Part shown: one piece after another, positions 22,669 through 33,229 of the stretch
How positions within the stretch are numbered: position 1 is the first letter of the stretch
How the letters are laid out: every line of letters begins with the position of its first letter
From: Immersiella caudata
Lineage: Eukaryota; Ascomycota; Sordariomycetes; Sordariales; Lasiosphaeriaceae
Assembly (NCBI GenBank): GCA_030512335.1
Contig: JAULSU010000004.1
Location: 868,001-932,000 of the forward strand
DNA: 64,000 bases
Reading direction: 5' to 3'
Notes under the pieces: model-generated
Database searches by the model: none
What the model saw: only the letters and a program-made list of their open reading frames with translations
Told to the model about the DNA's origin: nothing
Program-made: the position numbers and the translations under genes

Positions 22669-24454
22669 GCCCGTCATTGGAAGCACTCGAGCATCGACAA
22701 CCACCTCGCCCACTGGCCCATGCAAGCAGCGGACTCATCCATGCATCCAAGCCCCCCTTTGCTCTCAAGGACAGCCCTGCAGGAGCGCAGTGTGAAGAAG
22801 CTGCCCGGCGAAGGATGCCATGGGAGAGCTATCACTCGTATGTCACCGAACGAGAGCTTGCTCTGGCTAGCCACTATTCCCAGAAGCACGCGATATTGTC
22901 ACTAGGGAGGAGCTGCGTCCGCATGCCAGCTCTTCCTGTGTAGCCCCCCCACGGTACTGTTCTGAGATGTGGTCCCCCTACCCGCGGCCATCGGGAAGAC
23001 GATGTGGAAAGCGAGGGCGTGAGCGAATGGCAAGCGGATGTTGCGCGTATCTGAAGGGGCACCGAATTCGTCACGCAAGGCCCAGCTTGCGCATTAATGG
23101 CCACATCGCCATCTTCTGCACTGGCTGACGTTCTATTCTCTCGTTTCACGGTGTTTGAACGGGACTCGACTCGGTTCAGCTGCAATCACCAAAGTCAGTG
23201 GCCGTTCCAACGATGCGCGTGCGACGCGCTGGACAGAAATGAACACGGCAGTAACAGCGACAGTTGGCCGGTGCGTTGTCAGCGTCACGACCTTGGTTTG
23301 CCGAGGGTTTGGCGAGCCGAGTGCCACTTTTTCGAGATTGAGTTTCCGAAATGGACGCCTCCGAAAAATTTTCTCCCGGCCGCCCCAAGCAAGTAAACAA
23401 CAAGCTTCGAGCTGTCGCTTGTCCCCAAAAAGACCACAAACACACGCCGAATTGATCAATTGCAACCGCAGAGCATTTCTCTTGACACGAGAACGAGACT
23501 GACCGGTTTGTCAAGCGGGACATGAGGTGAACTGTGGATTGTTGGTGGACCTGCGCCATCTGGCCTGAGCGCTGAAGCTAGCGGGGTGAGGGCGCGAAGT
23601 GGACACGACAGCCCTTGTTCCCCCGGATTCACTTGACCCTCGTCCTTGTCGGGCGCGACAGAGTCAGCCCTTCCCCGCAATTGAGGGAGGGCGACTCACG
23701 AAATTGAGCATCGCAGCGAATTCGGGGTGGTTTTCGCGAGGTTTTTGGAATGGATTTGGTGTTGCTCACCGGGAAACGGGAGCTCCTCGTCATTTCTGCA
23801 AGGAACAGGGCAAAATTGCGCTGGCAACTCGGATGGCAGCGGCAGAAAGGGTCGCAGAGGAAGGCGCTTTGACCGCCCCCTCCGGACATCGCCCCACAGG
23901 CCTGTCGCGAGCCACCAGGCCGAAATTGGTTGGTCACTTGTGACTTCCCTTGCTTCCCCGTGGGGGAAACTGGGCCAACACTGTGTTTGCTGGTCTCGGC
24001 GGTCGGGGGTCGTCGCGTCGGGCTCCGCCAGCTCTTCGCTGGGCTGGAGACGATGGGTCTGGAGCGAAGCGACTCGATGTGAAGCTCAATGGTGTCGTCG
24101 AGAAGATAGGTATCAGCTCAAACTGATGGAAAACCCTCGTGGGCCTGCTCAATTGGAAGGCAAGCTCGATCAACCGCCACGAGCAGAGCTTGGGAGCGTT
24201 GGGACAGTACGAATTCGATTACCCGTACACCCCGGCCCTGCCCCGCTGATTGGCTGACCAGGGTTGTTCCTTCCTGCGGCATCACCTTGTTACACCCCGA
24301 GCCCCCCTCTCACACGGCCAGTCAGCCACCCTCTCCCGCTGCTCTCTTTTCTCCCCTCACACACTTCCGCCTGCTTCCGACCAACATCCCACAACCTCTC
24401 TTCAATTCTGTCACTCCCTCCATCCATCCACCCCATCAAAACAACTCGACCAAG
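22669..24454. other. Intergenic and ATP9 promoter
   Basis: About 1.8 kb, GC-rich, without a convincing gene. The last 200 nt before ATP9 form a pyrimidine-rich leader. Confidence 0.4.
24249..24253 (-). promoter_or_regulatory. CCAAT box upstream of ATP9
   Basis: ATTGG on the plus strand (CCAAT on the minus strand) lies about 205 nt before the ATP9 start codon. The Hap2/3/5 CCAAT-binding complex is a known regulator of respiratory genes in fungi. The link here is inference from position, and other ATTGG copies occur by chance. Confidence 0.4.
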
Positions 24455-25046
24455 ATGTTCACCGCAAGCAGAGCAACTGGCGCCGTTGCCCGTCTGGGTG
24501 CGCAGCAGCGTATGCTGTCGACCGCGCAGGGTAAGTGATTGCTCTCCGGACAGGTGTCTGCTCCCTTTCATCCGAACGCGTTATTTATTTTTCACCTCTG
24601 TCCAGCTCGCGTCCCCAGCTCCATCCTCGCCGCTGCTCGCCAGCCTGCTGCTGCCCGCAGCGGTCTCCTCCTCAATGGTGCTCGCAACAACTTCGCCAAC
24701 AACATGGTCCGCAATGCCATGCAAAAGCGCGGTGTCGTCGTCGAGTCCACCGCCGCTGCCATCTTGACCGCCGCCAAGATGCAAGGTGCCGGTTTCGCCA
24801 CCATGGGCCTCGCCGGTGCTGGTGTCGGTATCGGAACCGTCTTCGGCTCTCTCATCAACGGTGTTGCTCGCAACCCCGCTCTCCGAGGTAAGCATTGACC
24901 GCCAATTGGCCCCGGGAGACCCGCCGCTGACATGTTTCGTGCCTCCAGGCCAGCTCTTCTCGTACGCCGTTCTCGGCTTTGCCTTCGCCGAAGCTACCGG
25001 CCTGTTCGCCCTCATGGTTGCCTTCCTCCTCCTCTACGCCTACTAA
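24455..25046 (+). CDS. ATP9: ATP synthase Fo subunit c (subunit 9), nuclear-encoded precursor
   Basis: Three exons fit: 24455-24530, 24606-24887 and 24949-25046, both introns phase 1, giving 151 residues. The protein forms the rotor c-ring of mitochondrial ATP synthase. Residues 1 to about 70 form an Arg/Ala/Ser-rich mitochondrial presequence ('MFTASRATGAVARLGAQQRM'). The mature part has two membrane helices joined by the polar 'GVARNPALRGQ' loop. The proton-carrying glutamate is Glu134 in 'GFAFAEATGLFALM'. Length and intron layout are as expected for a filamentous ascomycete gene, where subunit 9 is nuclear rather than mitochondrial. No lesions were seen. Confidence 0.97.
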
Positions 25047-27036
25047 ATAACGTCGTGGCGAACGTGTGATGGAACACTCGCTAGGCATCTCCCTCGCATC
25101 GACGGATGGGAAGAGGATTGAAGATTGGCAGGCGTGTAATGATAGGGACTGCAGTAGTCTAGCCAGAGACAACCAGCCGGTGGAAGCGATTCGATGGTGT
25201 CGCGGCTGTCATAGACATACATAAAACAACCGTAGATTCTCTTGATTGTTTCCGTCGGCCTGACCATGTTCCCTAGGTTTCCTATGTGCCCGAAGCTCTG
25301 CCTCAATGCCCTTGACGTGCTTGCTTCCATCCCATCTCTCAAACAACCAAGCTCCCGTCCAGCTCCCGGCAGTCAATTGGTAGTGCCGAAAGTCAATGAT
25401 GGGGTCCCCGAAGATGCCGACGGTATCCAGCTCTCCAATCTGGCACATGTCCGGAAGCCGAAGGACGCCGAAAACTTTTTCACTGCCCGAGTCCCGCACC
25501 CCGGTCCACATGAGACCAAGATTCATGCAGGTGACAGCAGCACCACCTGCCAGCGTTTATTCTCAATTGATGACGTATTGGCTGGAGCTTTGGGCAACCA
25601 ACACATTGGCTACAATTGAGATGAAGGAATGGATCGCACAGCAGAGGCGTCAAGCTCTTTCATTTTTATCAGCATCTCTCCTGCAACAGGCCATACTTCC
25701 ACAGCGCGCCCCCCTCCCCCCCGCGCGCTCCCTAGAAACCTTATTTCGGGAGGCGCTGAGGTTATGTGATGAGTTGCTTTCCACTCTCAGTTCAACCCCT
25801 TTCGTCCTCACTTCCTCACTTCCTCACTTCCTCACTTCCAGCATAGAAGCCTTTTCAACAATGCATTGGTATGGTCATCTTATTACGCCTGCCTTCGTTG
25901 AGTCCCTGATGTTCTGAACTCTGCCAGTTGTTTTTTCTCGCGAAAGAAGAGTGAAGATGACGAACAATTAGACAAAGGATTACGTTGCCTTTGAGCGATT
26001 ATTCCATTGTTTGTCGAGCGGCTTCAAGCTGTAACGATGAGACAGCAACAGGACTTTGTCCCTTCAGCTCAGCTCGGCATTCAAGAAGAGGTAATCATAT
26101 TGGCAAAGCGTGGTTACTGGTACTGTCCAAGGCTACTGGACAACCAAGAGTCTCCACCAACCGATATCTCCTCGCCGGTGCCCAGAAATCATCATCCATC
26201 ATGCGCACAGCTGAGAACCTACCTTCGAGAGGAGGGTTACTCTGCACTGGACAGTAGCTAGCTGCCAGTTGAGCCAGAGAATAAGTCCACGTATCTCTTG
26301 GCCCAGCGGTTTCCCTGAGAGTCCTAACAACAGCTTCAGATGGAGGCTCAATCTGCAATATCTTTACACCTTGGCCCTCCGCAGCACCGATAGCTCCTAG
26401 ATACCGTGAAGAGTCTGTGAAATGTTCCACAGATCCAAGGCCACAGGCTGCTAAATGGCCGCAACCTGCATGTCACTGTCTACCGGCTGAACGGCTCGAC
26501 GGACTACTCAATTGCCCCCTCGCGTTCGTTGAGTGTTAGGAAGGTACGTCGGTAACAGCGACGATCGGTGTCTCCGCAGCGCTAAACGGCCAAACCGGGG
26601 GAAAAAATGGATGTTTGGATTGACCGGGACCACACGGCTCAACCAATAAAGAAATCTGCAGCATCGCGAACTCCCCAGGATGGATGCGGCGCAACGCAGC
26701 CAGAACTTGAGGGGACGCGCAGTAAAGGAAGGGTTGTAAATTGCCCAGACCCAAGATGAACAACCGGCAGTTTGCAGAGAGTACGACTCTCTATCTCAGC
26801 CGAACACGCCCTCCAAATCTCCCAATCGCCTTCCCAATCGATGACTGCCCACCGGGTTTCAATACCACCGCAAACACAATGCAGACTTGGCTGGAAACCG
26901 GATACGCGCCAGAGGGGTACAGTTTGATATCACTCTCCCAGATCAAGACTACCTCGTCCTAAACTGTATCCGTAGCTGACGCCCCCTTCGCACCCTCGAC
27001 TTCCTCAACGCCGCTCCACCCCCGAGGCCGCCCATC
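25047..27036. other. Intergenic region, no gene recognised
   Basis: About 2 kb. A minus-strand frame near 25526-25209 reads in places like a folded protein ('IIDFRHYQLTAGSWTGAWLF') but I do not recognise it and find no partner exon. A short 8-bp tandem repeat is listed separately. Otherwise nothing is seen. Confidence 0.4.
25805..25839 (+). repeat. 8-bp tandem repeat (TCCTCACT)n, about four units
   Basis: Four perfect head-to-tail copies are directly visible. A likely length-variable minisatellite with no associated gene. Confidence 0.85.
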
Positions 27037-28304
27037 ATGCACATCCCCACCCTCACCACCCTCGCCCTCGCGGCGGTGCCCGCCACCGCCCTCCTCCGCT
27101 TCGGCTGCTCCCAACTCACCATCGACCGCGTCGACCCCCTCGTCAACCCTGGCGTCTCCCCCTCCCCCCACCTCCACCGAGTCATCGACGGCAACGCCTT
27201 CAACATCACCATGCACCCCACCATCGACATCGCCAAGACCGCCACCTGCACAACCTGCTAGTTCAGCGAAGACTTCTCCAACTGCTGGACCGCCGTGTTC
27301 TTCTTCCGCGCCCGCAACGGGGGTTACCACCGCGTCCCCATCGTCCCCAACCTCGGCTTTGAGGGCTCAAAGGGCGGGATGACGGTGTATCACATGCAAG
27401 AAGGGCTGACCAACTATGCGCAGACATCCAAGGTGACAGCTTTCTGGCCGGGGTTTAAACAGCTGGTGGGTGAGGCTTCGTATCGGACTAAGGAGCAGGC
27501 GAAGAGGCTTCGCCAGATTATGTATACGTGTTTGGATGCCATGTCGACGAGGCATCCCGAGACGTTGAATTTGCCGACGAGGCCTTGTGAGGCGGGGATT
27601 ATGGCGAATTTGAGGTTTCCGACTTGTTGGGATGGGAAGAGTTTGGATAGTCCGGATCATATGGGTATGGTATGTGTGGTTCCTGTTTTCTGCGTGTTGT
27701 GTGCTTTCACCCTGTTGTCTCGGGAGGAGGATCATGGGAAGTTCAGGGGCCCCCAGAATGGAAGTCAATAGCTGACAACTACCACCAGCGCACATGGCGT
27801 ATCCGGAGACAGGGACGTTCAAGAGTGGGGGGCCGTGTCCGGCAAGTCATACTGTGAGGGTGCCGCAGTTGATGTACGAGACGATTTGGGATACGAGGAT
27901 GTTCAACGACAAGGAGATGTGGCCCGAAGATGGGAGCCAGCCGTTTGTGTGGTCGATGAATGATCAGACGGGGTATGGGAGTCATGGAGATTATATCTTT
28001 GGAGGTGAGTTTTCTTCGAGAGTGGATGCAGGATAAGGGGGATTGATGCTGATAGTGTGATAGGGCTTGATGATTCGCTTCCGAAGGTGATGGATACGCC
28101 GTGCTATGTTAACTGCCCAACGCTGAAGACGCAGACGATTCAAAAGGGGAATGAGTGCAGTGTGAACCTTGACTTCAAGGAGCCTATCGATAGCTGTGAG
28201 TATTCCCTGCCTCTTGGACTTTGACTTCGCATGTGTGAGGATGAGACTGATCATTACCAGGGCTTGATGACATTCCTGGCATGCCGGAGACCGCTGCTAG
28301 CTGA
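27037..28304 (+). pseudogene. DUF1996 secreted protein gene interrupted by a single TAG
   Basis: Four exons fit with consistent phases: 27037-27664, 27789-28004, 28064-28195 and 28261-28304 (340 codons). The product has a signal peptide ('LTTLALAAVPATA') and the DUF1996 core: 'LLRFGCSQLTIDRVDPLVNP', 'NCWTAVFFFRARNG', 'CEAGIMANLRFPTCWDGKSL', 'YPETGTFKSGGPCP', 'QPFVWSMNDQTGYGSHGDYI'. The only lesion is TAG at 27259-27261, directly after 'TCTTC', where relatives have a residue such as Gln or Thr and then 'FSEDFSN'. The frame is unchanged on both sides. A CAG-to-TAG change would be a CpA-to-TpA transition. DUF1996 proteins are secreted proteins of unclear function. The gene is either a young pseudogene, a readthrough gene or a consensus error. 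Confidence 0.85.
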
Positions 28305-30512
28305 TGGGAGATTTGATTTGCACACTATGTGGGGGATGTATGGGTTTGGGGGGAGCATTTAGATGGCAAAAATGACACACGGAGTTCTTCACAAAATCCT
28401 CTTTGATAGCCGGCTTTTCTGATTTCGTCTCAGCCCCTCCAGCAATGGCAAGTAGTTGAATGAGCACCCAGTGGATTTTCAGCGCTGCCATCATCTTCCG
28501 CCCATGAAGCTCTGAAACATGGATGTCGAAAATGTCACCTGTTTCGAGGTTGAACCCGGTACCTGGGCTAGAGACAGCCACTATGGGCCGCTCACCCGCA
28601 GGGCTGTAACTGCCGCAGTATGCCGTGCTCCCGGCGTAGTGAGGGAATGCAGCTTTCATGCTGTAATCGGCAAGGTCATCATCAATCGGCAGGTCACCAA
28701 GCCGGTAAAGACCCCATTGATCGGCGACAGCTTGATGACGCGGCAGCCCAGATCCAAATTGTGCGGGGAACAACACTTTACGCGGCGAGCAGCAGAAAAT
28801 TCTCAGATGAAAGCCAAAAAAAAACCTCAGATCAAAGTCCCGGGTTCTGCCCGGCGAGCAAGATGCGACTCGGCGCAGCTCCCGACGACGGGCCCGGCGA
28901 AGTGCAAACGAGCCCGCGAAACTCCCCCGCCCGTCACCTGAGGCTCTGCGGGGAGTTCCGCCCGGCGAGCAGTATTTTGCGCTAGTATGTTCTCTTAGTA
29001 ACCAGAGCGAAGGTGGGAGGGAGGGGGGGGGGGGGGGGGGTGGTTTGGCGGTTTAACTGCTGAGCCTTATGCACGCGGCACAAGTCCCCTCAACTCGCTG
29101 ATTGGTGTTGGTGGTTGTCCTGAAGCGGAAGCAGCCAGTGCTGTGAAGCGAAAACAGCCAACTCCATGAGGAGCTTTCGGCTGTTTGTGGTTTCGGCCAC
29201 AACAGCTTCCCGGCATGCCTCCTGGTATGTACAGTCAGCCGTAAGGCTGTGTTTGCCTGTGACAGGCAAATACCATCCATGGAGCTATTATATAGCACCG
29301 TGTGCAAGATCTCTCCCCGGTGGATTAGCTGACCACCGTCCATTCTGGTGTAGCTCATCGACTCGTCGTAGACGTCAGAGGCCCAGCTGCTCGCTTCCGC
29401 TCCCCGACCACGCCTCGTGTCGGTTGCTTTACGCGAGGGTGGGGAACGCCCAGACGCACCAGGCGTACCCGCTCACTTTGACGACGGGGGGTTGTGTGGC
29501 CGAGCATGCCACTAATAATCTCTCCCGGATAGAACATGGGAGATTTTCCAGGGTTGCCCCTCTAAGGCAGGCTTGTGTCTAGGTGCCAGGCCTTGGGCAT
29601 CTGCAACTGACTTCGAGTTCGTCAAGTGTAGTTCTTGGTGTGCTAGGCAAGGCCCCTGCGGGCACGCCTCCCCAGGGCGGACTCTCAGCTGAAGGACTGC
29701 GTTTGCGAGAGGCGAGAAGGAAGACCGTCCATCCTTGTGCCATGTTGGGGTGTCGGAGATTGTGCCGTTCATGGAGTTGTTATCTTGGTAGCACAAAGTG
29801 GACGTCGGTAGCAAGAGCCCACCCACCTTGAATGAGTTGCCCATCATCCATTCTGGCTCCCCTCTCTTGGTTCGGGATCGGGAATCACCCAGGGGCACGA
29901 AACCTGCTCCGTGGCTACAACGTAATCGAGCACTGTCTTCCAGGAGACCCATAGGAGAGTTGATCAAGATTTAGCCGTTCTGCATCAGGCTTTTGGCGTG
30001 CCTACATGGATGCATGGTCACGGCTTGGCGGGAGTTTGTCGTCTGAGAACGGGTGGGGGTTCATCGGAAGTTGACCCACTTCTTGGTTCAGCTCACGCAC
30101 CTTCCATGGCGGTGTGCCGGTGTGCCGCCGCACTGTGTCTCCCACTCAGAGTCCACCACAAGCGCTGCTCGCACAGAAGCCCCGCCTGCTGCTGCCAGGG
30201 CATCTTTTCTAGCATGGAGCCCAGTGTCGACTCGGGACTTGTTTCCTGAGATATCAATGACTGAAATACCGGGGCCACGGGTAACACAGGGCCTTGCCGG
30301 GCCGAGTGGCGACGGCGATAAGGCCGTTGACCGACATGCTATCCGGGACGGCAACGACATCGAGACAATTCCCACGTCGCAGCTACTCCAAGACCCTCTC
30401 ATCACGTCGCCAAAATCTCCTCTACGGGGAAGAGGGGTGGTAATAAGTATCTCCTGGGAGGATGAAGGATAAGATAAACACACTAGCGTAGACTGGACAG
30501 ATTCACGCCCCC
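28305..30512. other. Intergenic region with short repeats and a poly-G run
   Basis: About 2.2 kb. A run of about 18 G lies near 29023-29040. A minus-strand frame at 28776-28297 (159 codons) reads through the 3' flank of the DUF1996 gene and has one plausible amphipathic stretch, but I do not recognise it. No gene is supported. Confidence 0.4.
28784..28970 (+). repeat. Three GGCGAGCA-type direct repeats and a small inverted repeat
   Basis: GGCGAGCA occurs at 28784-28791, about 28853-28860 and about 28964-28971, twice preceded by CCC(G). Between them, AACTCCCC near 28919 and GGGGAGTT near 28950 can pair as a hairpin. The function is unknown and it may be chance in GC-rich DNA. Confidence 0.45.
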
Positions 30513-32342
30513 TTAAATCAATATGATGTCCTCTGGCTCAGACTCAAACCATGAAACGCCCTCCCTCGGCTCGCACACGCTGTATCCAGCAAGACCGACT
30601 CGCTCATACGCGCCATCGTGATCAACTGCCTGTCTCACAACCAGTCCAGCCTCCCATATCTTTTGTTCTTGGGCTGCCGATGCAATCTCAACCAGCCAAT
30701 ACGTCACACCCTTGTCCGCTCCAACCTCCCTCCCATCTTCAGTAAACTGAATATCCGGATAGAACGGGACATTCGAACTGTGGCTAATTCCCTCAACAAC
30801 CCACTCTGTGGAATCGTGATCATCACCCTCACTCTCTAGTCTGCTCAGTCCACCACGTTTGCGTATCCGCACCGGCACTTTCCTAGCCAGCAAGGCAAGT
30901 ACGCCCTGCTTTATCTCCCCCAGCCGCGATTGCTCCGGCGTCACCGGCGTCACATCAATACTCCGGACCGGCACCCCCCTCAGCCCCGGCTCAAAGTACG
31001 TCCCCGAGGAAAGATACGCTAGCGACGCCTCTAGCGCCGGGTCCACCTCCCTCGACGGCGACACCACCACCACCTCCTCCTCCTCCTCCTCCTCCTCCTC
31101 CTCCTCCTCCTCCTCCTCCTCCAGCCTCCCCTGGCTGTGTCTCCCCCGCGTCGGCCAACCCACACCGCAATGCACCGACCCCCACGACCACGACGGCCTG
31201 AACTCCTTCCTCTCCTTCAGCCTCGCCGTCTGGTCGCATCGCCAAAGCAACTCAAACGGCATCGCCTCCCTCCACAACCCCGCCACATACTCCCCCTCCC
31301 CATCCCTCCCCCCCGGCAACAATAGCGCCGCAATCCCCGAGATGGCCGGAAGCCTATCGCTCGCTTTGCCCAAGTTCCGCTTCGAATAGCTCATCACGCA
31401 CTCCCTCCACAGCGGCACCACCCGCCCCTTTCTCTCCCTCTCCCTCTTACCACCCCTCCCCATACACGTAGCCATCGCCGCCTCCAGCGCGGCACTCATA
31501 TTATTAATCAACCCCTTGCCGTTGCCGTCTCCTATTCCCCCGCACTCGCACCACCGACCTGTCTTACACTCCCACACCAGCTCCTTCCCCGTAAAATGCA
31601 CCACCCGCCTCGCCAGTATCCGCTCTTGAAACGTCCAGCCGCGCGTCAGCAACCGGTAATGCTGAAACAGCGTAGAGTCCCACTCGCTCTGGCGCAGCGA
31701 CCGACACACTTTCATGATGCGGTGGTGTTCGTCCCACTCCAACTCTAGGGACGCATCATCGGGTGCAAACAGACCGTGGCGCGCACCGGGGGAGGACGTA
31801 GCGGAAATCTGCAAATAGGCGTTTAGGTACGTGGACGCCATGTTGGATATTTCCGTGTCTTGTTCAGCTCGGTCGTCTTGCAAGATGCAGAGGGCGTCGA
31901 CCCACAGGTAGGCGAGGGAGAGGTGGCGGACGAGGCGGAAGATGTGCTGGAGGGTGAGGGGGAGGGCTGAGGGTGGAATTTCGATGTGGAGCTGGTCGAT
32001 GTTGTCGCGAACGGCGCGGAAGGAGGACGGGTCGGTGCCCCAGACGTAGGAGAGGATGGCGTAGCGCAAGGGGGAGGAGGGCGTTGGGACGAGGCGGGCG
32101 GTGGGGTTGGTGAGGGTGCCGAGGTGGATGAGGCGCTTGGGGAGGGGAGTGGTGCTGGTTATGGGGGAGGTGAAGGTGCAGCGGGTGTCGAAGTGGGTGT
32201 TTTGACACCAGGCGAGGCGCTCTTTTATCTGTTCGGCGCTGTCGCGGAGTCGCTGCTCAGTTTCTGTGTCGGTACACGTATCCGAGATGGTTGCTGTCGT
32301 TGACATGGCGGCGGTTGGGGGATGCAGGTGCTTGAGGGACAT
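30513..32342 (-). CDS. HET-domain (heterokaryon incompatibility) protein
   Basis: A single exon of 609 residues. The ATG at 32342 has a good context (AACATGT); a second ATG at residue 13 is also possible. The HET domain starts near residue 90 with 'LRYAILSYVWGTD' and continues through 'LSLAYLWVDALCILQDD' and 'MASTYLNAYLQISATSS', followed by 'YRLLTRGWTFQERILARRVV'. These are the standard HET motifs. HET proteins control non-self recognition and can trigger cell death on fusion of unlike hyphae. The C-terminal part is less conserved and contains a run of about 17 glutamates near residues 407-425. No TM or NACHT domain is attached. The frame is intact even though the flanking genes are decayed. 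Confidence 0.9.
   Translation of the reverse strand: MSLKHLHPPTAAMSTTATISDTCTDTETEQRLRDSAEQIKERLAWCQNTHFDTRCTFTSPITSTTPLPKRLIHLGTLTNPTARLVPTPSSPLRYAILSYVWGTDPSSFRAVRDNIDQLHIEIPPSALPLTLQHIFRLVRHLSLAYLWVDALCILQDDRAEQDTEISNMASTYLNAYLQISATSSPGARHGLFAPDDASLELEWDEHHRIMKVCRSLRQSEWDSTLFQHYRLLTRGWTFQERILARRVVHFTGKELVWECKTGRWCECGGIGDGNGKGLINNMSAALEAAMATCMGRGGKRERERKGRVVPLWRECVMSYSKRNLGKASDRLPAISGIAALLLPGGRDGEGEYVAGLWREAMPFELLWRCDQTARLKERKEFRPSWSWGSVHCGVGWPTRGRHSQGRLEEEEEEEEEEEEEEEEVVVVSPSREVDPALEASLAYLSSGTYFEPGLRGVPVRSIDVTPVTPEQSRLGEIKQGVLALLARKVPVRIRKRGGLSRLESEGDDHDSTEWVVEGISHSSNVPFYPDIQFTEDGREVGADKGVTYWLVEIASAAQEQKIWEAGLVVRQAVDHDGAYERVGLAGYSVCEPREGVSWFESEPEDIILI
31061..31122 (-). repeat. Coding microsatellite: (GAG)n poly-Glu next to (GTG)n poly-Val
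   Basis: On the plus strand a CAC run passes into about 16 CTC triplets. In the HET protein this gives a poly-Glu stretch followed by four Val. Length variation in units of three would keep the frame. Confidence 0.95.
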
Positions 32343-33229
32343 GTTATCGATCGAGACAATGTGTTTTTAAACTGTGAGGAATGAGCAGAGTGGTGACCTA
32401 AGCATAATTCCAGAGGCCTACACTGACAATGATGAAAACTGCAAAAGCGTTGTAGAATCAGAAACATCGTGACAAGGCCCTAGGCAACAACACGGCTCAG
32501 CATTGGAACTTGGCGTCGCAGCTGAAACAAATCAACCCTCGACCCCGCGACCCCGCACCCCAGCTCCTTTGATAAGAAAAAAAAAAAAAAAAGAACCCCT
32601 CTAGCGAGTCACACCAAACTGACTGCATACCCCGAAAGCGCACCACCACTTTCTCCCCGATACTTCAACGCCGCCACCTCCAACTCCCACTTCATCACCT
32701 TCCCAACTAGCCGTGAGGGGTCACGTCTTCATCCCCAGCTGCTCCAGCGTCAACACAGAACCAAGCGTGTTGCTAATCCCAGTCGAGTTGGTGAGAAACT
32801 CAACCACATCGCTCCCCCTCACCCCGCCAGGAAGCCGCTCCAGTATCGGATATAGCACCTAACCGTGCATAGGGCGATGGAAGCCCAATGACCTGCGTCT
32901 GCGATTCGTATATCAGTGTTTGTCCTCCATTTCAGCAACCCCAAATAGGTAGGTGTGATGACATACATACCTGGACATCAAACCTCGCGCCAAGACAAGA
33001 TTCCATCAAGTGTGGATGGATAACCACGCCACTAATATCCCGAATCAGCTCAGATTAGAGCACAGACAGATGACGTTGCTGTTGTCGTCAGCGACTCCAT
33101 CCGTACCGCATCCTTCTGTGGCATAGCAAAGTGATGCTGCAGGTTTAAACAGGTGTGTATGGGATCACCCTAGCTCAGGGGAGAATCAGGGGAAGCTCAG
33201 GACAAATCAGCTACAGCTCACCCCAGCTC
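32343..33229. other. Intergenic region with a possible gene tail
   Basis: An A run lies at about 32577-32592. On the minus strand, about 32860-32728, a frame reads 'LYPILERLPGGVRGSDVVEF' and ends 'LEQLGMKT' at a TGA. It looks protein-like, but I cannot name it or find the rest, so it may be a gene remnant. Around 33165-33235 the word AGCTCAGG/AGCTCACC recurs several times. Confidence 0.35.

Noticed and set aside
28297..28776. Minus-strand frame of 159 codons
   Set aside because: It runs through the 3' flank of the DUF1996 gene and matches nothing I know. Kept only as a note in the intergenic entry.
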